Below are positions 24,155 through 37,080 of a stretch of 64,000 nt of DNA, in pieces. The translations under genes were made by a program, and so were the position numbers. Position 1 is the stretch's first letter, and every line of letters begins with the position of its first letter. The stretch covers positions 10,664,649 through 10,728,648 of the forward strand of contig NC_057763.1 in the NCBI RefSeq assembly GCF_010389155.1, written 5' to 3'. This DNA is from Erigeron canadensis. Lineage: Eukaryota > Streptophyta > Magnoliopsida > Asterales > Asteraceae. The notes under the pieces are model-generated. The model did no database searches. It worked only from the letters and a program-made list of their open reading frames with translations, and had not been told where the DNA came from.

Positions 24155-25403
24155 TGATGTGTGAAATTGAGTCTTAAATTTATAACACGAATCACCTAGC
24201 GACTGACTACTACACACTTGTGGGCAGTGAACCCGTTCGTATGCAGTATAGTAAACCGGTAAATCCGAGGTCGAACACAAGGACTTTGTAAGCAATTGTT
24301 ATAATAAAGCGATTCAAGAAAAAGAGGGTTTTTATGGCCGAGTTGCCACGTTGCAAAAGTTAGTGAAAATAGTCAGTAATCCTATAGGATTAATCGCAAG
24401 AAAGAGAATTTTGATTTTATGACAAAAGATATTTAAAAGTCATCCGTCTTGACCTCGCTCAACAACATGTTTGGATTACACATTAATGAAGTTCTAATTC
24501 AAATTAAGTTGATAAAGATAATCGTGATAAAATACACAAACTGGTACCACCAACGTTTGTAAAATCATTTAAATCACCTAATTAATCAGTTCCTTTGTAA
24601 AAGCTGGTACCACCAACGCTTAAAACAATTTCCCTAACCAACTAGTTTATTTGACTATCTAATTAACAATTGTACCTATGTGAAGATAACGTGGTACCAC
24701 CAACCGTTACACAACACGTTGACAAAATAACTCCTTTTATTAAATGACATTCACTATCATACCATGAACTAGAGATAACTGTTTATAGACAAACAATTAA
24801 TAGAAAATCACATACGCATTCAACTAGTACCACTAACGAAGAACACATATGTCACCAATATCAAAATAATAATTAATAAGGAATTAAATCATCAAGATCT
24901 CCACACAACGATAATTGAAATCAACTATGAATTATTAAAATTGTGCAATCCTACATATTGTATCACTCCATCAAGACGGATGATAAAGAATTTAGCTACC
25001 CATGACTAGAATAATAAAACTAACAATCATCATAAAGCCCAAGGCCTTTTCTTCCTTTGCGGCGGGATATAATCACACGAGATCACCACCAATTATGACT
25101 TATTATATATTATTAGTCCATATCATTTATCTTGTACTGTAGCTTCATGTAACATCGAGCATTTAACATGTAGCATTTTAGTCTCGTCTAACTATCTCGT
25201 GTCTTGTAAAATCCATTTAACCAAGTCATCTTCTGTGAACCTCAAAAATGTCGTTTCTTCCAGAATTACGCTCAAGTACTTGTTAGTAACCTGAAACACT
25301 AACATATACCATAAACGCATCAAATGTATACAAAAACGACTTATAAAACATGCAAAATCAACTAAACACATTGTGGGGAATGGGTATAAAATACGACACA
25401 TCA
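24155..25403 (-). mobile_element. Tat-type Gypsy solo LTR inside the MULE gene
   Basis: 1249 bp with inverted ends TGATGTGT...ACACATCA and a perfect 5-bp target duplication TCAAG (24150-24154, 25404-25408). Orientation follows the block GGCAGTGAACCCGTTCG (near 24223), which appears reversed in the plus-oriented Tat LTR at 55998-57607. It carries four copies of GGTACCACCAACG (at 24543, 24606, 24693 and, degenerate, 24826). No internal region remains. Confidence 0.9.
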
Positions 25404-25408
25404 TCAAG

Positions 25409-27679
25409 TTGAACCCACTGTTGGTCAGTCCAGTAAACAAGATCAAGTTGAGCCCATTGTTGGCCAGTCCAGTAAACAAGGTCAAGTTGAGCACAATCTT
25501 GGTCAGTCCAGTAAACAAGGTCAATTTGAGCCCAATGTTGAGCCCAGTATAGGTTATGTTGGGGTCCAGATACCAATAGGGATAAAATATGCAAAGAGAA
25601 GGCAAGTGCAAGTGGATAAGGAATCTAAAAAGGAAAAGGCACCTCAACAGGAAAAAGAATCTAAACCAAAAAAGCCCATTACTTGCCCTTGGGCACTACA
25701 TATATATATCAAAAGGGGTTGGGAATGTCACTTGGATGGTCAAAACATACAAGGATAAACATAAGTGCCTGCAAGCAAGAGAATTAAAAAAGTGTACTTA
25801 TGAGTTTTTGGCAAAACAGATACAAGAACAATTACTGCCAGATGCAAAGGTTCATGTTACTCAACTTAGAGATCAGATACAGAAGAAATTTGAAATAGGC
25901 TTCTCTACACACAAGATATATAGGGCTCAACAAAAGGCAAAAGAAAGAATCATAGGTGATTACACAGATCAATACAAGATGTTGAAAGATTACTGTCTAG
26001 AATTTCAAGCAACCAACCCAGGCACTACTGTGAAGCTGGACTTTGAACCACAAACCAATCCTGACACTACTACAAGGCAGTTTAGAAGGATCTATGTTTG
26101 TTTGGGTCCATTGAAGACTGGGTTTCAAGCTCGTAAAAGAGATCTACTAGGATTAGATGGCTCTTTTATGAGGGGTAAAGCTACATGACAGTTATTGACT
26201 ACAGTTGGTGTGGATCCTAACAATCAAATTTACCCTCTTGCATATGGGATTGTAGAGTCTGAGAATAGCTCTTCATGGACTTCGTTTTTAGAGTGTCTTG
26301 GGGATGATCTTGACCTAAATCACATGTCCAACTTTACCTTCATTAGTGATAGACAAAAGGTAATTGTTTCTCTTTTTGTTTAATAAAAACAGAAATCCAT
26401 TTTACTTGATTAACAGAATTAAATAACTTGTTTGTATTTTGTTTCAGGGTATCATACCTACCATTGCACAGTTGTTTCCATGTGCTGAGCATAGGTTTTG
26501 CTTGAAGCACATCCAATATGAAAGGATCATGGAGGGGACTGATATATAAAGATTTTCTTTGGAAGGATTCAGTAACACCAACAGTGGATGAGTTTACAAA
26601 GGTTATGGATGACTTTAAGAAGGTTAACATTCATGCATATGAATGGTTAAAGGAAATATCACCAAGACATTGGGCCAGGTCCCATTTTTTTGGTAAAATG
26701 TTACAATCACTTTTTAATTATGTTTTTTAATTATGTTTTTTAGATAGTTAAGGCAATTTTCAATTCTGTTTTTTAGGTAGGTCAAGATGTGATGTGTTAT
26801 TGAACAACATGTGTAAGGTGTTTAACAGAAGACTAATTGATGGTAGGGAGAAACCAATAATTCTGGATTTAGAGTACATTAGGGAGTATTGTATGAAACG
26901 GATTGCTAAAGCTCCAAAGTTATTGACAAAAGTACTGGACCCTTAACATCAAATGCAAAGATCGTGTTTGATGAAATCCAAAAAGAGGCACACAAGTACA
27001 AGGTATGGTTTATGCTACTGTAATATAATGCAATCTATCAATATTTAGGTTATGCAATATGTCACTAATTAGATTATGCAATCTGTTCAGTATTAGTCAA
27101 CATGGAATGGAGGGAGACATTTTCAAGTAGTAGACCCATGGATGTATCAACATGTAGTTGATATAGTTGGTAAGTCATGCACATGTAGGAACTAGGACTT
27201 AACTGGGATGCCATGTAAGCATGCAGTTTGTTCAATGCTTGATATATCTAACAATCAACAAAAAGTTCAATGTCCTGAGTCTTTTGTTGACCTTGTCTAT
27301 TGGCTGAATACTTGAAAGACAATGTATGGTTTTAAAAATGGTCCAACCAAGGGAAGGGCACATTGGCCTAAGTCTACTTCTTCCATCACTATTACTCCAC
27401 CTAAGCAGAAAAACCCTATAGGAAGACCAAAAAGGAAGAAAAGAAAGAGTGTTGTTGAGCTGCAAATGGTTAAGGAGGGGAAGCTTTCAAGCCTGCTATA
27501 CCAGTCAAATGTGGGAACTGCAAGTCTAGTGGTCACAAGAGAACTTGTCCAAACAAGGTCCAGTTGGTGGTTCCCATCCTGGTGGTGGTTCCAAGGTTGG
27601 TGGTAAGAATGCTACAAGTTCCAAAGGTAGTGGTAAGAAGACTTCAAGTTCCAAAGTTGGTGGTTTCGAGCCTACTTAG
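25409..27679 (+). pseudogene. MULE transposase, catalytic, SWIM and zinc-knuckle parts
   Basis: After a 13-residue tandem repeat (units like VEPIVGQSSKQGQ, 39 bp each) comes the MULE N-terminal zinc-like region (CPWALHI, WMVKTYKDKHKC). Next is the transposase core: first Asp in LLGLDGSFMRG and second in FISDRQKG across a probable intron (about 26359-26447), with CAEHRFCLKHI downstream. A SWIM finger (CTCRN..DLTGMPCKHAV, about 27179-27232) and a zinc knuckle (CGNCKSSGHKRTC) end it, followed by a Gly/Ser/Lys tail to TAG at 27677. Stops at about 26186, 26546, 26944, 27193 and 27313 and several frame changes make it inactive. The intact protein would cut and move the element. Confidence 0.86.
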
Positions 27680-28840
27680 TATGTTTTTTTTTGTGGAAGT
27701 AGTTTATCATTTTCATCTTTTGAACAAGTTCTGTATTAAGACTATGAATGTTATTGGCTTTTTTTTTGTTATCAGTTTCATCTTTTGACCAACCTATGTA
27801 TTAAAACTATGAGTGTTGCTCTCTTTTATTGAAACACTAAATGTATGACATATGGGTGCTATAAAGGCACAATTTTGGTTATTTTACAATGTTTGTCAGT
27901 TTTGGTATCAGTTGTATGGGTGCTATGAATTATGGGTGCTATTGCATTTATTTTTGACATTGTTTGACAATGGTGGTAATACCAATTGCATATACTGCAT
28001 ATATTTTTTACAATGTTTGACAATGTTTGACAATTCTGGTAAATACCATTCATTCAAATATCATTCATTCAAAACAAGCATTACACTTATAATACATCTA
28101 ATTACATCATGCTTACATTTCCTAAGATCGAAACATAATCCACATCACAAAAAAAAACAACCAACTAATGACCAACAATTTCTTGTATTTTCTTGCTTCA
28201 CTTTCTTTTACTGTAGCATGTTCTTCAGCCTTATTCAAAGATTTCAACAGCCCAGGAATAATTTTGACAACCCTTCTACACATGGGTAGATCGTGCCAAC
28301 TAATAAAGTCACATCTTGATCCCTATTCAAGAAATCAAGAACAATGATGTAATTATTCAACCTTTTTAACGACAAATAATATATGTAAATATGTATCCGT
28401 TTTAGCACAATAGTAAAATCTTCTTCCAGGGTTATTCAATGTCCATGACGTGCGAATCGTAGATAGAGCTCCACATCTGCATATCACCATCTTTGTGTAG
28501 TACACGAACCCTAATTAGGGTTTTTAAAAGGGGATTGTTTTTTTTTTTGGTCTGGATGAAAGAATGAAAGAAAGAGAATTAAAGGAAAAATGTTATTAAA
28601 ATTGGGTATAAATAAACGTGGTAGCAGGTGGGTTGGTGTAAAATACATTAATGCCCATCACGTATTGCTCATGTGATGGGCTTAACGACTTAAATCAAAC
28701 GGATACGTCAAAGTGGACGATGGTTGCAAGTGAAACATGCCTCCAGGGACTATCCATGCGGAAAAAAAGACGGAAGGGACTGCCGATGCAAAAATTGGTA
28801 AACCATAGGGACCAAAATGCATTTAACTCCAATTAATTTT

Positions 28841-29966
28841 ACTATTTTATCATTATTTAAATTGTTTCTTTGTAACCATCTTTTTAGGATAATTGGGAAA
28901 ATGTCTAAAAAGTTATCAAGATAAATGTATGGCTAAGAAACACACAATTAGTGAAATGAGATTAGAACAAGCTTAAACACGGTACACAATAAAGATCGAA
29001 TAACGATGTAAAGCCATTAGGATAGCGATTTTAGAACAACATGACATTTACTCGTATTTATTTTTTCTTATTATTAGTATCTTTCTTATCCCATTGTTCT
29101 TAATATTATAGAGAAAATTACATCAGTAGCCAAATTTCGTTGTGATTGTATCAAAATAATCTAGTGTTTTTGGATTATTACAAAATAACCAACAAAGTCA
29201 ATATTTTGCAAAAATCACAATGAGATCTGGAAAATCTCAATGAGATTCTTAGTAATCGCAACATCGCAATATATTTACTTTGACTTTTGATAGACTGCCA
29301 ATGGAAAATTTTCGTATGACCCATTTTTAATCTTCGCAAATGAAATTAGTTCCTTGCAAAACTCGAAAACATAAGTATTTTCTTTGAAACCAATTTGCAC
29401 GAGATCTCAAATTTACATAAATATATTGAAATTAAAAGCAGCTCAAGATTTAATGCTCAAAGTTAATTTCGGCGTAAACAATATTTGGAATGACAAAATT
29501 AGGAGGTCCTAATGCAAATTTGAACTTTGACCGATTACATACTACCTCTCTCTTACACGTCTTGACGGGATTGAACATTATTTGTTGGTGGTGTTGCTGT
29601 AAACTTGTAATCTGTCATATAAATAAAATTCTTTTATGACTTTCTTTAGTAGTATTTTAATTTGCATATATAGAATGAATGAAGCTATAACCATTGCATT
29701 GCCATTGCTATTGGATACATCAACTAGTTACAATTTTTCACCATCACCCTCAACTCCCCTCCTAAAATGAGGTGAGAAAAGAACCACACATGTGAAAAAA
29801 GAAAACTGTACACGCGACACACACTATATATTAGCGACACACCACGTGTCGTTGTTGATGCACTTTCACCCCTTACGATACAAAATGAAATGAAGTTAGT
29901 GTCAGATGTGGACGGAATCACGAAGGTATCATTTATCGGTGTATCATACACTCTTCAAACCTTGTT
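28841..29966. other. Intergenic DNA between MULE and QWRF gene
   Basis: AT-rich, without a recognisable gene. A small palindrome GCGACACACCACGTGTCG lies near 29834. Part of it is the 3' flank of the minus-strand QWRF gene. Confidence 0.4.
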
Positions 29967-32900
29967 TCAATTCGACTGTACGAGATTTGTCCTAAGGCTG
30001 TATTCCTCTACCTACACATAACCAAAAATGAAGAACATACAGAAATGAACATAAAATTTTTATAATTAATACATTATATCTAGGTCTCAAATATCAAAAA
30101 AGTGCATTTGTTATCATTAACTAGCTAGTTGCATTATGTTTGTGGGACTAGTGCTTTCTAAAGCGCAACCGGTACAGGCTAGAACATTAAATAAAATCTC
30201 TAGAGATTGAAGAATATGCCTGATTTAGCAAGCTAACAGATGGATGTCCTTGTCCAACTGGAAAGTTCCATTGAGGAATTCTATTGTGGTACAGATTCCT
30301 TCATAATTGAAAAACAAAAGTACCAACTCACCGATTTTACCCAAATCAGAATTTAAAGTTACTTAACCAAACAATGCACAAATCACTCGTTTTTGCCCCC
30401 ACACAGCTGTCAATGGTGAAAAGTGATGAATTTCGCAATTCGGTTTGTAAAATACGAATGGGGTCTGCCTTGTATTTGTAATCTAGCTTAATTTTAAGAA
30501 ACAGCATGATGCCACACGGTGCCCTGTTGATGTGTCAAAATCTACTCCATAGTGTCCAAAAAACGTAATGTTTGATTTGATCTAACATGTAGTTCGAAAA
30601 AAATGTTTAGTTACATTTTCATAAACTGTGTGTTTTTATCTGTCGAATATTTATTTTGGTACAGAGGAATTACTAGCTTGTTAAAAATAGCACAGTGAAA
30701 TTTTTTACACAATCAATATAGAAAGTGTTTTAAACTTGTGACCAGTTACTATTGTATAAAAGAAAATTTGATAGGTAAGTAACCTGTTAGATACTTACAA
30801 ACAATTCATTCAGTTTTAACAGGTTACTTACATACAATGAACCCGACTGAAGTTTCTTTCATACAATAGTAGCTGGTCACAAGTTACATACACAGATAGA
30901 TACTTTTCCCTTTAACCTTCTCCTGACCGGGAACTTTTAATTGGTAACTTGGGTAATGTAGTCTTGGAAATTATTGTAACAAAGGAAGGAAAGACAAACT
31001 ACTCAAATAGATAGAGACAAATCATTGGCCACATTGCCACAATGCCCATAAAATTGAATTTAATGTCATATGGCAAGATGGCAAAGGACCACAAGGAGTG
31101 CAAAACTAAAAGTAAGGTGCCAAGATTTTATGCCCATAACAACACTTAGGTTGTCCCTAAATTATGTGGACAGCTGGACTAAGAAACCATGCTTTTGATA
31201 CAATAATAAAGCATCATGATTAATGACCTTTTCCTTTTTACGCAATCTTATTTGTTTATGCGAGTAAAGAGACCTTTACTCATACTCATTCAATAGTAGA
31301 TAAAGTTATTGACATATTTATGTAATATAAATGTTACAATTACCTGCAGAGAAGATGTAGATGCCATTAAAGATTCACATTCATCAAGAAGAGCTCTTTC
31401 TTGTGCTATAACAGTTGAAAGTTCGGAAACCAGCCAATTTGTTTCCTCCAGCTGTAAAAATTGAAAGATGAAATTTTAGAAGCATATTTTCTATTTTGTA
31501 AAGTTTTAGTGTTAAGGGGTAAAGAAAATAGAATAACAGTGGATAACCAACCCTCATTATCAGCCCCTTACCGACCGGTCTCACGGCTAACATGAGGAAA
31601 GGTAAATCACGTAACAGTATGATTATAGAGACATGAGGTGGGATTTGAACCTTGACCTCCACTTTTATGTTGCATGTATGTCTACGATTTAGGCTACTAT
31701 CATTAGTAATATTTTATATATATTTTTTTAATTTATATAGCCACATATATAATAAATCTTACCCTTGATAATGTAGATTGTAAGGAAGATCCAATTGTCT
31801 GCATTACTTGGATGGCTGAGTAAACAGCAGACTTCACACTTTGAATATTTGCCTGTGAATTGTATAATCAAGTATCATTTGTAGGCACACTAAAAGTGAC
31901 AATTTCGACTCTTTTATCTCTAAATTCGTTTTCTGTATGCATACTAGACGTGTCTAGTTTCTACCCATTAAAATTCTAAATTTGTGTTTTCTGGTCTTTC
32001 ATTTAACTAATGTATCAAACAGGTAAAAGAATATAAATAATAACTTTTGAAAGGAAAAAGGTCATATGTGTCAAAAGGTCCTCTAAATTATAATCTTAAT
32101 GCATAAACCACTTGAGTCACTTTTTGCCCAAAAAAAAAACTTATATTACTCTTTAAATGACATGAATTGTATGTTATTGTATGTGACATGCTTGTTACTA
32201 ACTCAAGATTCAAAAGAATTGGACAAAAGACCGACTTGTGTGACCCCTACAAAAAATGTAACTGCTTTGACCAGTTACCCAACATCGCCGACCCACCCAC
32301 TTTGTCACATCTGAACAGTAAAATACTAACTGATCTAAGCAAAAAGGAGTGTTGCCGGTTTGCCTTTTGTTTCTATGTAAATTACTATATCTTTCAGTAA
32401 ATGGCATACCATAGCACATCCAGTGACCGGAAGTCGTAAGGTGCTTGCTTGTAAATCTTCAATAACACCATGTAATGAAAAACCGTGCTCCCTTTCTATC
32501 GAAGACCATTGATTAAGGTAAGCAATCTGAAACAGAGATACCAAACGAAGAGTCAGCCAAAGTTTAATGTCACACAACAAGTTAAGTTAAATGGAATCCT
32601 TGACTAATGACTGATTATATCTCTATAATCAGTCTCAGAAAACAATTTCTAACTAAATTTTTAATTACTGTCTCCTGTAAATAAATAAAAATGACAAAAA
32701 TGAATTACTTGGTGGTTCAAAGCCAAGTAGAGCTTTAGCTGCAGTTTCAACTGACAGATGTTAATCCGCTTTGCAGCTACTAAATCTTGGAGTTGAGACA
32801 TAGTTCTCTGGGCATTAATCAAAGATTTCTGCATGATTACAAAATATATACAAATTACAATCAGTGATACACAAATGTCTAGCAGAAAGGTCCAAAAAAA

Positions 32901-34047
32901 TATACAAAAATGACAAATGTAGTAAAAAAATTACCTCAGCAGTAATTTTCAGGGAATTCATCATAGCTTCTGAATTGGCATTAACAAACCGCCACTGCAC
33001 TTGTCGGTTATACAATAACCGTAAATGGTGAGCGTCTTCTATACGATTAGCAACATTTTTGCCCTTCTTAATGTCAGCAATAAATGTGAGAACCGAAACT
33101 GTATTATTGGAATTGCATAGCTGCTTTGAAGGACTTGATGACCTCATTCGATTAGGACTAACCCCTCTAGAGGGTGCAGAAATCATGGCTCGTGTTCGAG
33201 ATGGACTCACTCCTCGTGAACCACTTGTCAAATTATTTGGAGATGATTGTAATGATCCATCATTTTTCTCTAATGAACTTGATGAAACAAGGTTCGATAT
33301 TCTTTGAGGCCGGTTTCTATCACCAGGCAAAGACATTCTCCTGAGATTTGGAGAGGTAATATTTTTGATAGTTTCAGTAGATAGATCTATACTTTTATTC
33401 AAAACATTTGAAACTGTTCGGCTAGGCCACCGATGCTGATCAACGAGTCTAGAATTTAACCCATCCAACGGTTTAGAATTCTCTGACTGATCAATGTTGC
33501 TTTTTCCTTTAAGGGGGCTTCTTTTTCTCTCTGGTGTAGCCTTCCTATACGTAGGCGATGAAACAGGCTGTTTATGTGTTACATTTGAAGACGGCTTCAA
33601 AGTACGATCATAAACAGCCTGAGGTGGAGGCTTTTCCTTTTTACTCACTGGCATCGAATACGAATTAGACTGAAAAGCAACGCTCAAACTACGCATTCTT
33701 GACGGCCATAATGACTCTGGCAATTTACTACCACCACTCGCCTTTCTAGCAGCCAGTTCAGTGTACACAGATGTATCGTGGACCGGGGTAGTGGGGCTGG
33801 GCGGTGTTACTGCCAGCCTCCTTCCAGTGGATACAGCTCTCTTTGGTGCAGTTGCAGGTGCTGCTGCTGGTGGTGGTGTAACTGTTCTTGTAACACTTGG
33901 CGATGGAAACCGCCTTGGTGTAGGTGATTTGTATCTCGAACCACCCTCTCGAGTGAGAGGATGATGTAATATTCCATGGTTTTTTACGTGCAGCAATTCC
34001 GGGTTTCGGGTGGTCTCTAATGCTTGGTTTGATTCATATACATCCAT
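29967..34047 (-). CDS. QWRF-motif protein (AUG8/EDE1/SCO3 family)
   Basis: Six exons on the minus strand: 34047-32935, 32828-32709, 32526-32410, 31852-31763, 31451-31344, 30011-29967. All have GT-AG borders and join in frame to 530 residues. Family members bind microtubules; AUG8 is a subunit of the augmin complex that recruits gamma-tubulin, and EDE1 acts in endosperm mitosis. The N-terminal 320 residues are basic, Ser/Pro/Arg-rich and disordered (SPTPRRFPSPSVTR, RGVSPSRTRA). The conserved C-terminal domain follows, with LLYNRQVQWRF (QWRF at 351-354), QASTLRLPVTG and the short last exon VEEYSLRTNLVQSN. The last exon was found by its family ending, 1.3 kb beyond exon 5. No break was seen; which paralogue it is remains open. 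Confidence 0.92.
30700..30922. mobile_element. Fold-back MITE in QWRF intron 5
   Basis: Inverted arms (AACTTGTGACCAGTTACTATT... against ...AGTAGCTGGTCACAAGTT) and an inner inverted pair AAGTAACCTGTTA/TAACAGGTTACTT. The block TTACATACAATGAACC also occurs in the CESA7 intron MITE, so the two are probably related. Exact ends and target duplication were not resolved. Confidence 0.68.
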
Positions 34048-35267
34048 CCACTCTATTCAAATTCAACCACATTTATCTCTTGTATCACATTTACCAATTA
34101 GCCCCCCAAATTCTTGACACAAAGTGATGGTTTCTTGCCTTTACTTCTTTACTATTCAAACACTATTACAAATACACACAACACATTATTATGATGTTAA
34201 AAGAACAAAAAAAAAAAAAAAAAAAAAGTGCAAAAAAAGGTACACATCTTTACAGGCAACTGGATCTAAATGACTAAAATGTTTGTCACTTTTTTAGACT
34301 TTAAACAAAGTTAACCAAATGGGCATCTTTAAATTATGACAACACACTAAACATGATCATATTAAAGAAACTTGCACTTTAAGAATATAACACTTACATT
34401 TGATAAAAGTAGTCAGAAGGAAAACTGGGTCTGTTTAAATGGTGCCAAGATAAGATATAGAGATAAGAAATATAGTGTTACAAAAAACAGTGAGTGTAGT
34501 GTGAGTGCCACTTGTAGTCTCTATCACGGATTTGCCATGGTCGACAAGACTATATATATAAATATATAATAATAATAAATATAAATAAGAGAGTTGCAGA
34601 GAAATGGTGGTGAAAATATCAGAGACACACAATATAATGTTGAAAGCATTTATGAAAGAAAATAACTATAGGCATTGTATTTGTCCAAATTTATTATTTT
34701 GTATGTTTGCACTGAATATGAGATAACACAATCAGATTCTGTCTTTACATAAACTTTTTGGAACTTCACTTGCGAGACTTTTTTTTTTTTATGAGATTGA
34801 TATTAGCATCATTATTTTGGATAATTTTATCACATTGTACAAGTGATATAACACACTTTATAAATAGTAAATGCACAAATGTGGTTGGTTTTTGGAAATA
34901 TATTACTAATATCATCGACCTTTTTTTATTTGGTCAGGGACTTTAAAATGTATACAATGTTTTATTATGTCTATTCTAACTTACAAATTTGTATATTGTA
35001 TAACTGTATATCCAACATTCTTATAATATATGTATATGTAGAGATTGGTTATTATAAAATAAATACTTATTAATGTAAGATAATTTTCATAATATACAGT
35101 AATTTTAGTGAAAAAAATTTCATGTAACATATAAACAACTTGTAAGTCAACAAAGATATTACGGATGTATGGAACGCATATAAAATATATGGATGCAAGT
35201 AGTATAATACTCGGTCATACCTCTACTACTTGAAGATATAGAAAAACCTCCAAGCAAAAATGTGTGA
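34048..35267. other. 5' flank of the QWRF gene and spacer
   Basis: AT-rich, with an A(22) run near 34208-34227 and TA-rich stretches. No gene seen. It should include the promoter of the QWRF gene, but I cannot point to a reliable core element. Confidence 0.4.
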
Positions 35268-35553
35268 GGTCACTCCTTATAAGAATTTATGTTTCCCCTT
35301 ATTCCTCCAATATTCGATTAGTTTTTTTTTCTCTTAGAACACCTTAAGAACGTCCCCTCCTTATAAACCCCAATTCTTTATTTATTATTCCACTATTCAT
35401 TCGTTATTTTATTATTTTATTTTTCTTTAATAATAACTTTTATTAATAAAAAAACATTACATTTATTAGAAAATTAAATATTACACTAAAAACCACAAAT
35501 TAAATAAAATATTAAAAAAGACATTATTAGGAAATAAAAACTACGCATTAACG

Positions 35554-36885
35554 TTAACGGTGGTTTTCCGGAAGGTTCCAAATGTGTTCAATTAGAGCAT
35601 TGCGGAGTTCATGGTTAGCCCTTCTATCGCTCAAATCCCCGTACTTACGAAGTTGTGTTGAACACCTTTCGATCCACGTACGGGGTGGGAGGACATTGGT
35701 AGCTATCAACTCTTCTTCAAAAGGGCTGATTGCACGCTCGTTATCTTCAACGATCATGTTGTGTAGAATTACACAAGTGAACATGACACGTTTTATCTTG
35801 TTTATGCTGTATTGTCGGGCATTTTGTTTAATGATTTGCCAGCGACCTTGAAGTACCTCGAATGCTCGCTTGACTTCCTTGGAGGTTTATCTTCTTGGTA
35901 TCTTTTAAACTTAGAGGTTTTCGGGTCCATCAGGCACTTGAAAGACTTCACAATAGTGGTCCATTCAGGATAAATACCATTTGTTAGGTAGTATCCCTTT
36001 CCAATCGACGGCCATTTACCGAAAACTCTCTAGGAGCCTTGTCCTGAAGCAAATCGTTGAACAAATTTGATTCGTTGAGGATGTTGATCTCGTTGTTCGA
36101 ACCAACACGGCCAATGTAAGCATGTCAGATCCACAAATCATATGAAGCAACCGCTTCAAGCATGATTGTTGGATGTCCCTTGTCGCATGGCGTGTACTGC
36201 CCTTGCCATGTCACTGTATAATTTATCCAACCCCAATGCATGCAATCTATGCTACCGAGGATACCTGGCAAACCATGAACCTTAGCATGTTTAGCAGTTA
36301 GCCGTTGGATATCTGCTTCTGTTGGCCTTCTCACCACCTGGTCGCGATACTGTTGTATCACACATTTACAGAACTGGTCTAGACACTGGTAACCCGTATT
36401 ATGCGCCATTTGCAAGTACTCATCTAAAGCATTAGCCTTAGCACTATACGCTAACTGGCGTATGGCAGAAGTGCATTCTGGAAAATATTATAACCGGGAC
36501 GACCAGTAGCATTTGTCGCGCCTTTGTGGAAAAACTCAAAGTGTTTCGGTGGAGGTTGAACGCTGTCAAAGGAGTTTATATCTCGCACTATGCGGAAAAA
36601 CATTTCATTTCGCATTCGAAACCTTTTACGAAACATGTCGGGTGGGTAAATTGGCTCAGGCGCAAAGTAATTATTGTATAAAAGTTTTGCGGCACCAAGG
36701 TGATCCCCCTAGATCACCCTTCTACTAAACTTGAACTTGACTCTTCTTGGCTTTGATTTTCTTCTTCTTAAAAGATAACGTTAAGACAAGCGCGTACGGC
36801 CTGAGCATTGAAAAATGCATTCACTTGCATAACAGCCCGATGGGATTGATTCGTAATCGTCGTTAAAGGATGATGAACTCGACAT
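35554..36885 (-). pseudogene. PIF/Harbinger (HARBI1-like) transposase
   Basis: Starts near MSSSSSFNDDYE and, across frame changes, reads RRVKFKFSRR, NNYFAPEPIYPPDMFRKRFR, MRNEMFFRIVRDI, then PTEADIQRL, GILGSIDCMHW (first catalytic Asp), VASYDLWI, and finally MFTCVILHNMIVEDNERA with the family tail LRNALIEHIWNLPENHR and stop at 35554. The parts at 36636-36451, 36415-36125 and 35784-35554 are open; the DDE second Asp/Glu region between about 35785 and 36124 is frameshifted. The enzyme would cut and paste the element. The Myb-like partner ORF of such elements was not found in this window. Confidence 0.85.
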
Positions 36886-37080
36886 TTTTTTGTGGTGGTG
36901 TGGTTGAAATGCTTTGAAAATGATAGAAATAGATATGTTTAGATTGTTGTGATTTGAAATGGTAGTGTAAATGGGGTACAAATAAGAGTATGGAATTAAA
37001 AAAATTAAAATAAAAAAAAGCCAACTAGTCGATGGTTTCAAAAACGGTTTTGAAAAATGTTTATTCTTTTAAGTTCCAAC

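Larger units (their letters stand above)
21981..28829 (+). mobile_element. Mutator-like element (MULE), 6.85 kb, complete ends, dead gene
   Basis: Terminal inverted repeats of about 185-198 bp (21981-22165 and 28632-28829) start GAGTTAAATGCATTTT and are roughly 85-90% alike by eye. Near-identical 11-bp flanks (21970-21980 CAATTATTTTT, 28830-28840 CAATTAATTTT) are the target duplication with one change. Inside lies a plus-strand transposase gene with PB1-like, MULE transposase, SWIM and zinc-knuckle parts, broken by stops, frameshifts and a nested solo LTR. One base changed in the target copies and many mutations in the gene suggest an old insertion. Confidence 0.9.

Noticed and set aside
27564..27788. 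Val/Leu-rich ORF after the MULE zinc knuckle
   Set aside because: Wrong frame of the Gly/Ser/Lys-rich transposase tail that ends at 27679.
30226..30300. Alternative last exon of the QWRF gene (NLYHNRIPQWNFPV frame)
   Set aside because: Frame and family ending fit 29967-30011 (SLRTNLVQ) much better. The open stretch may be chance.
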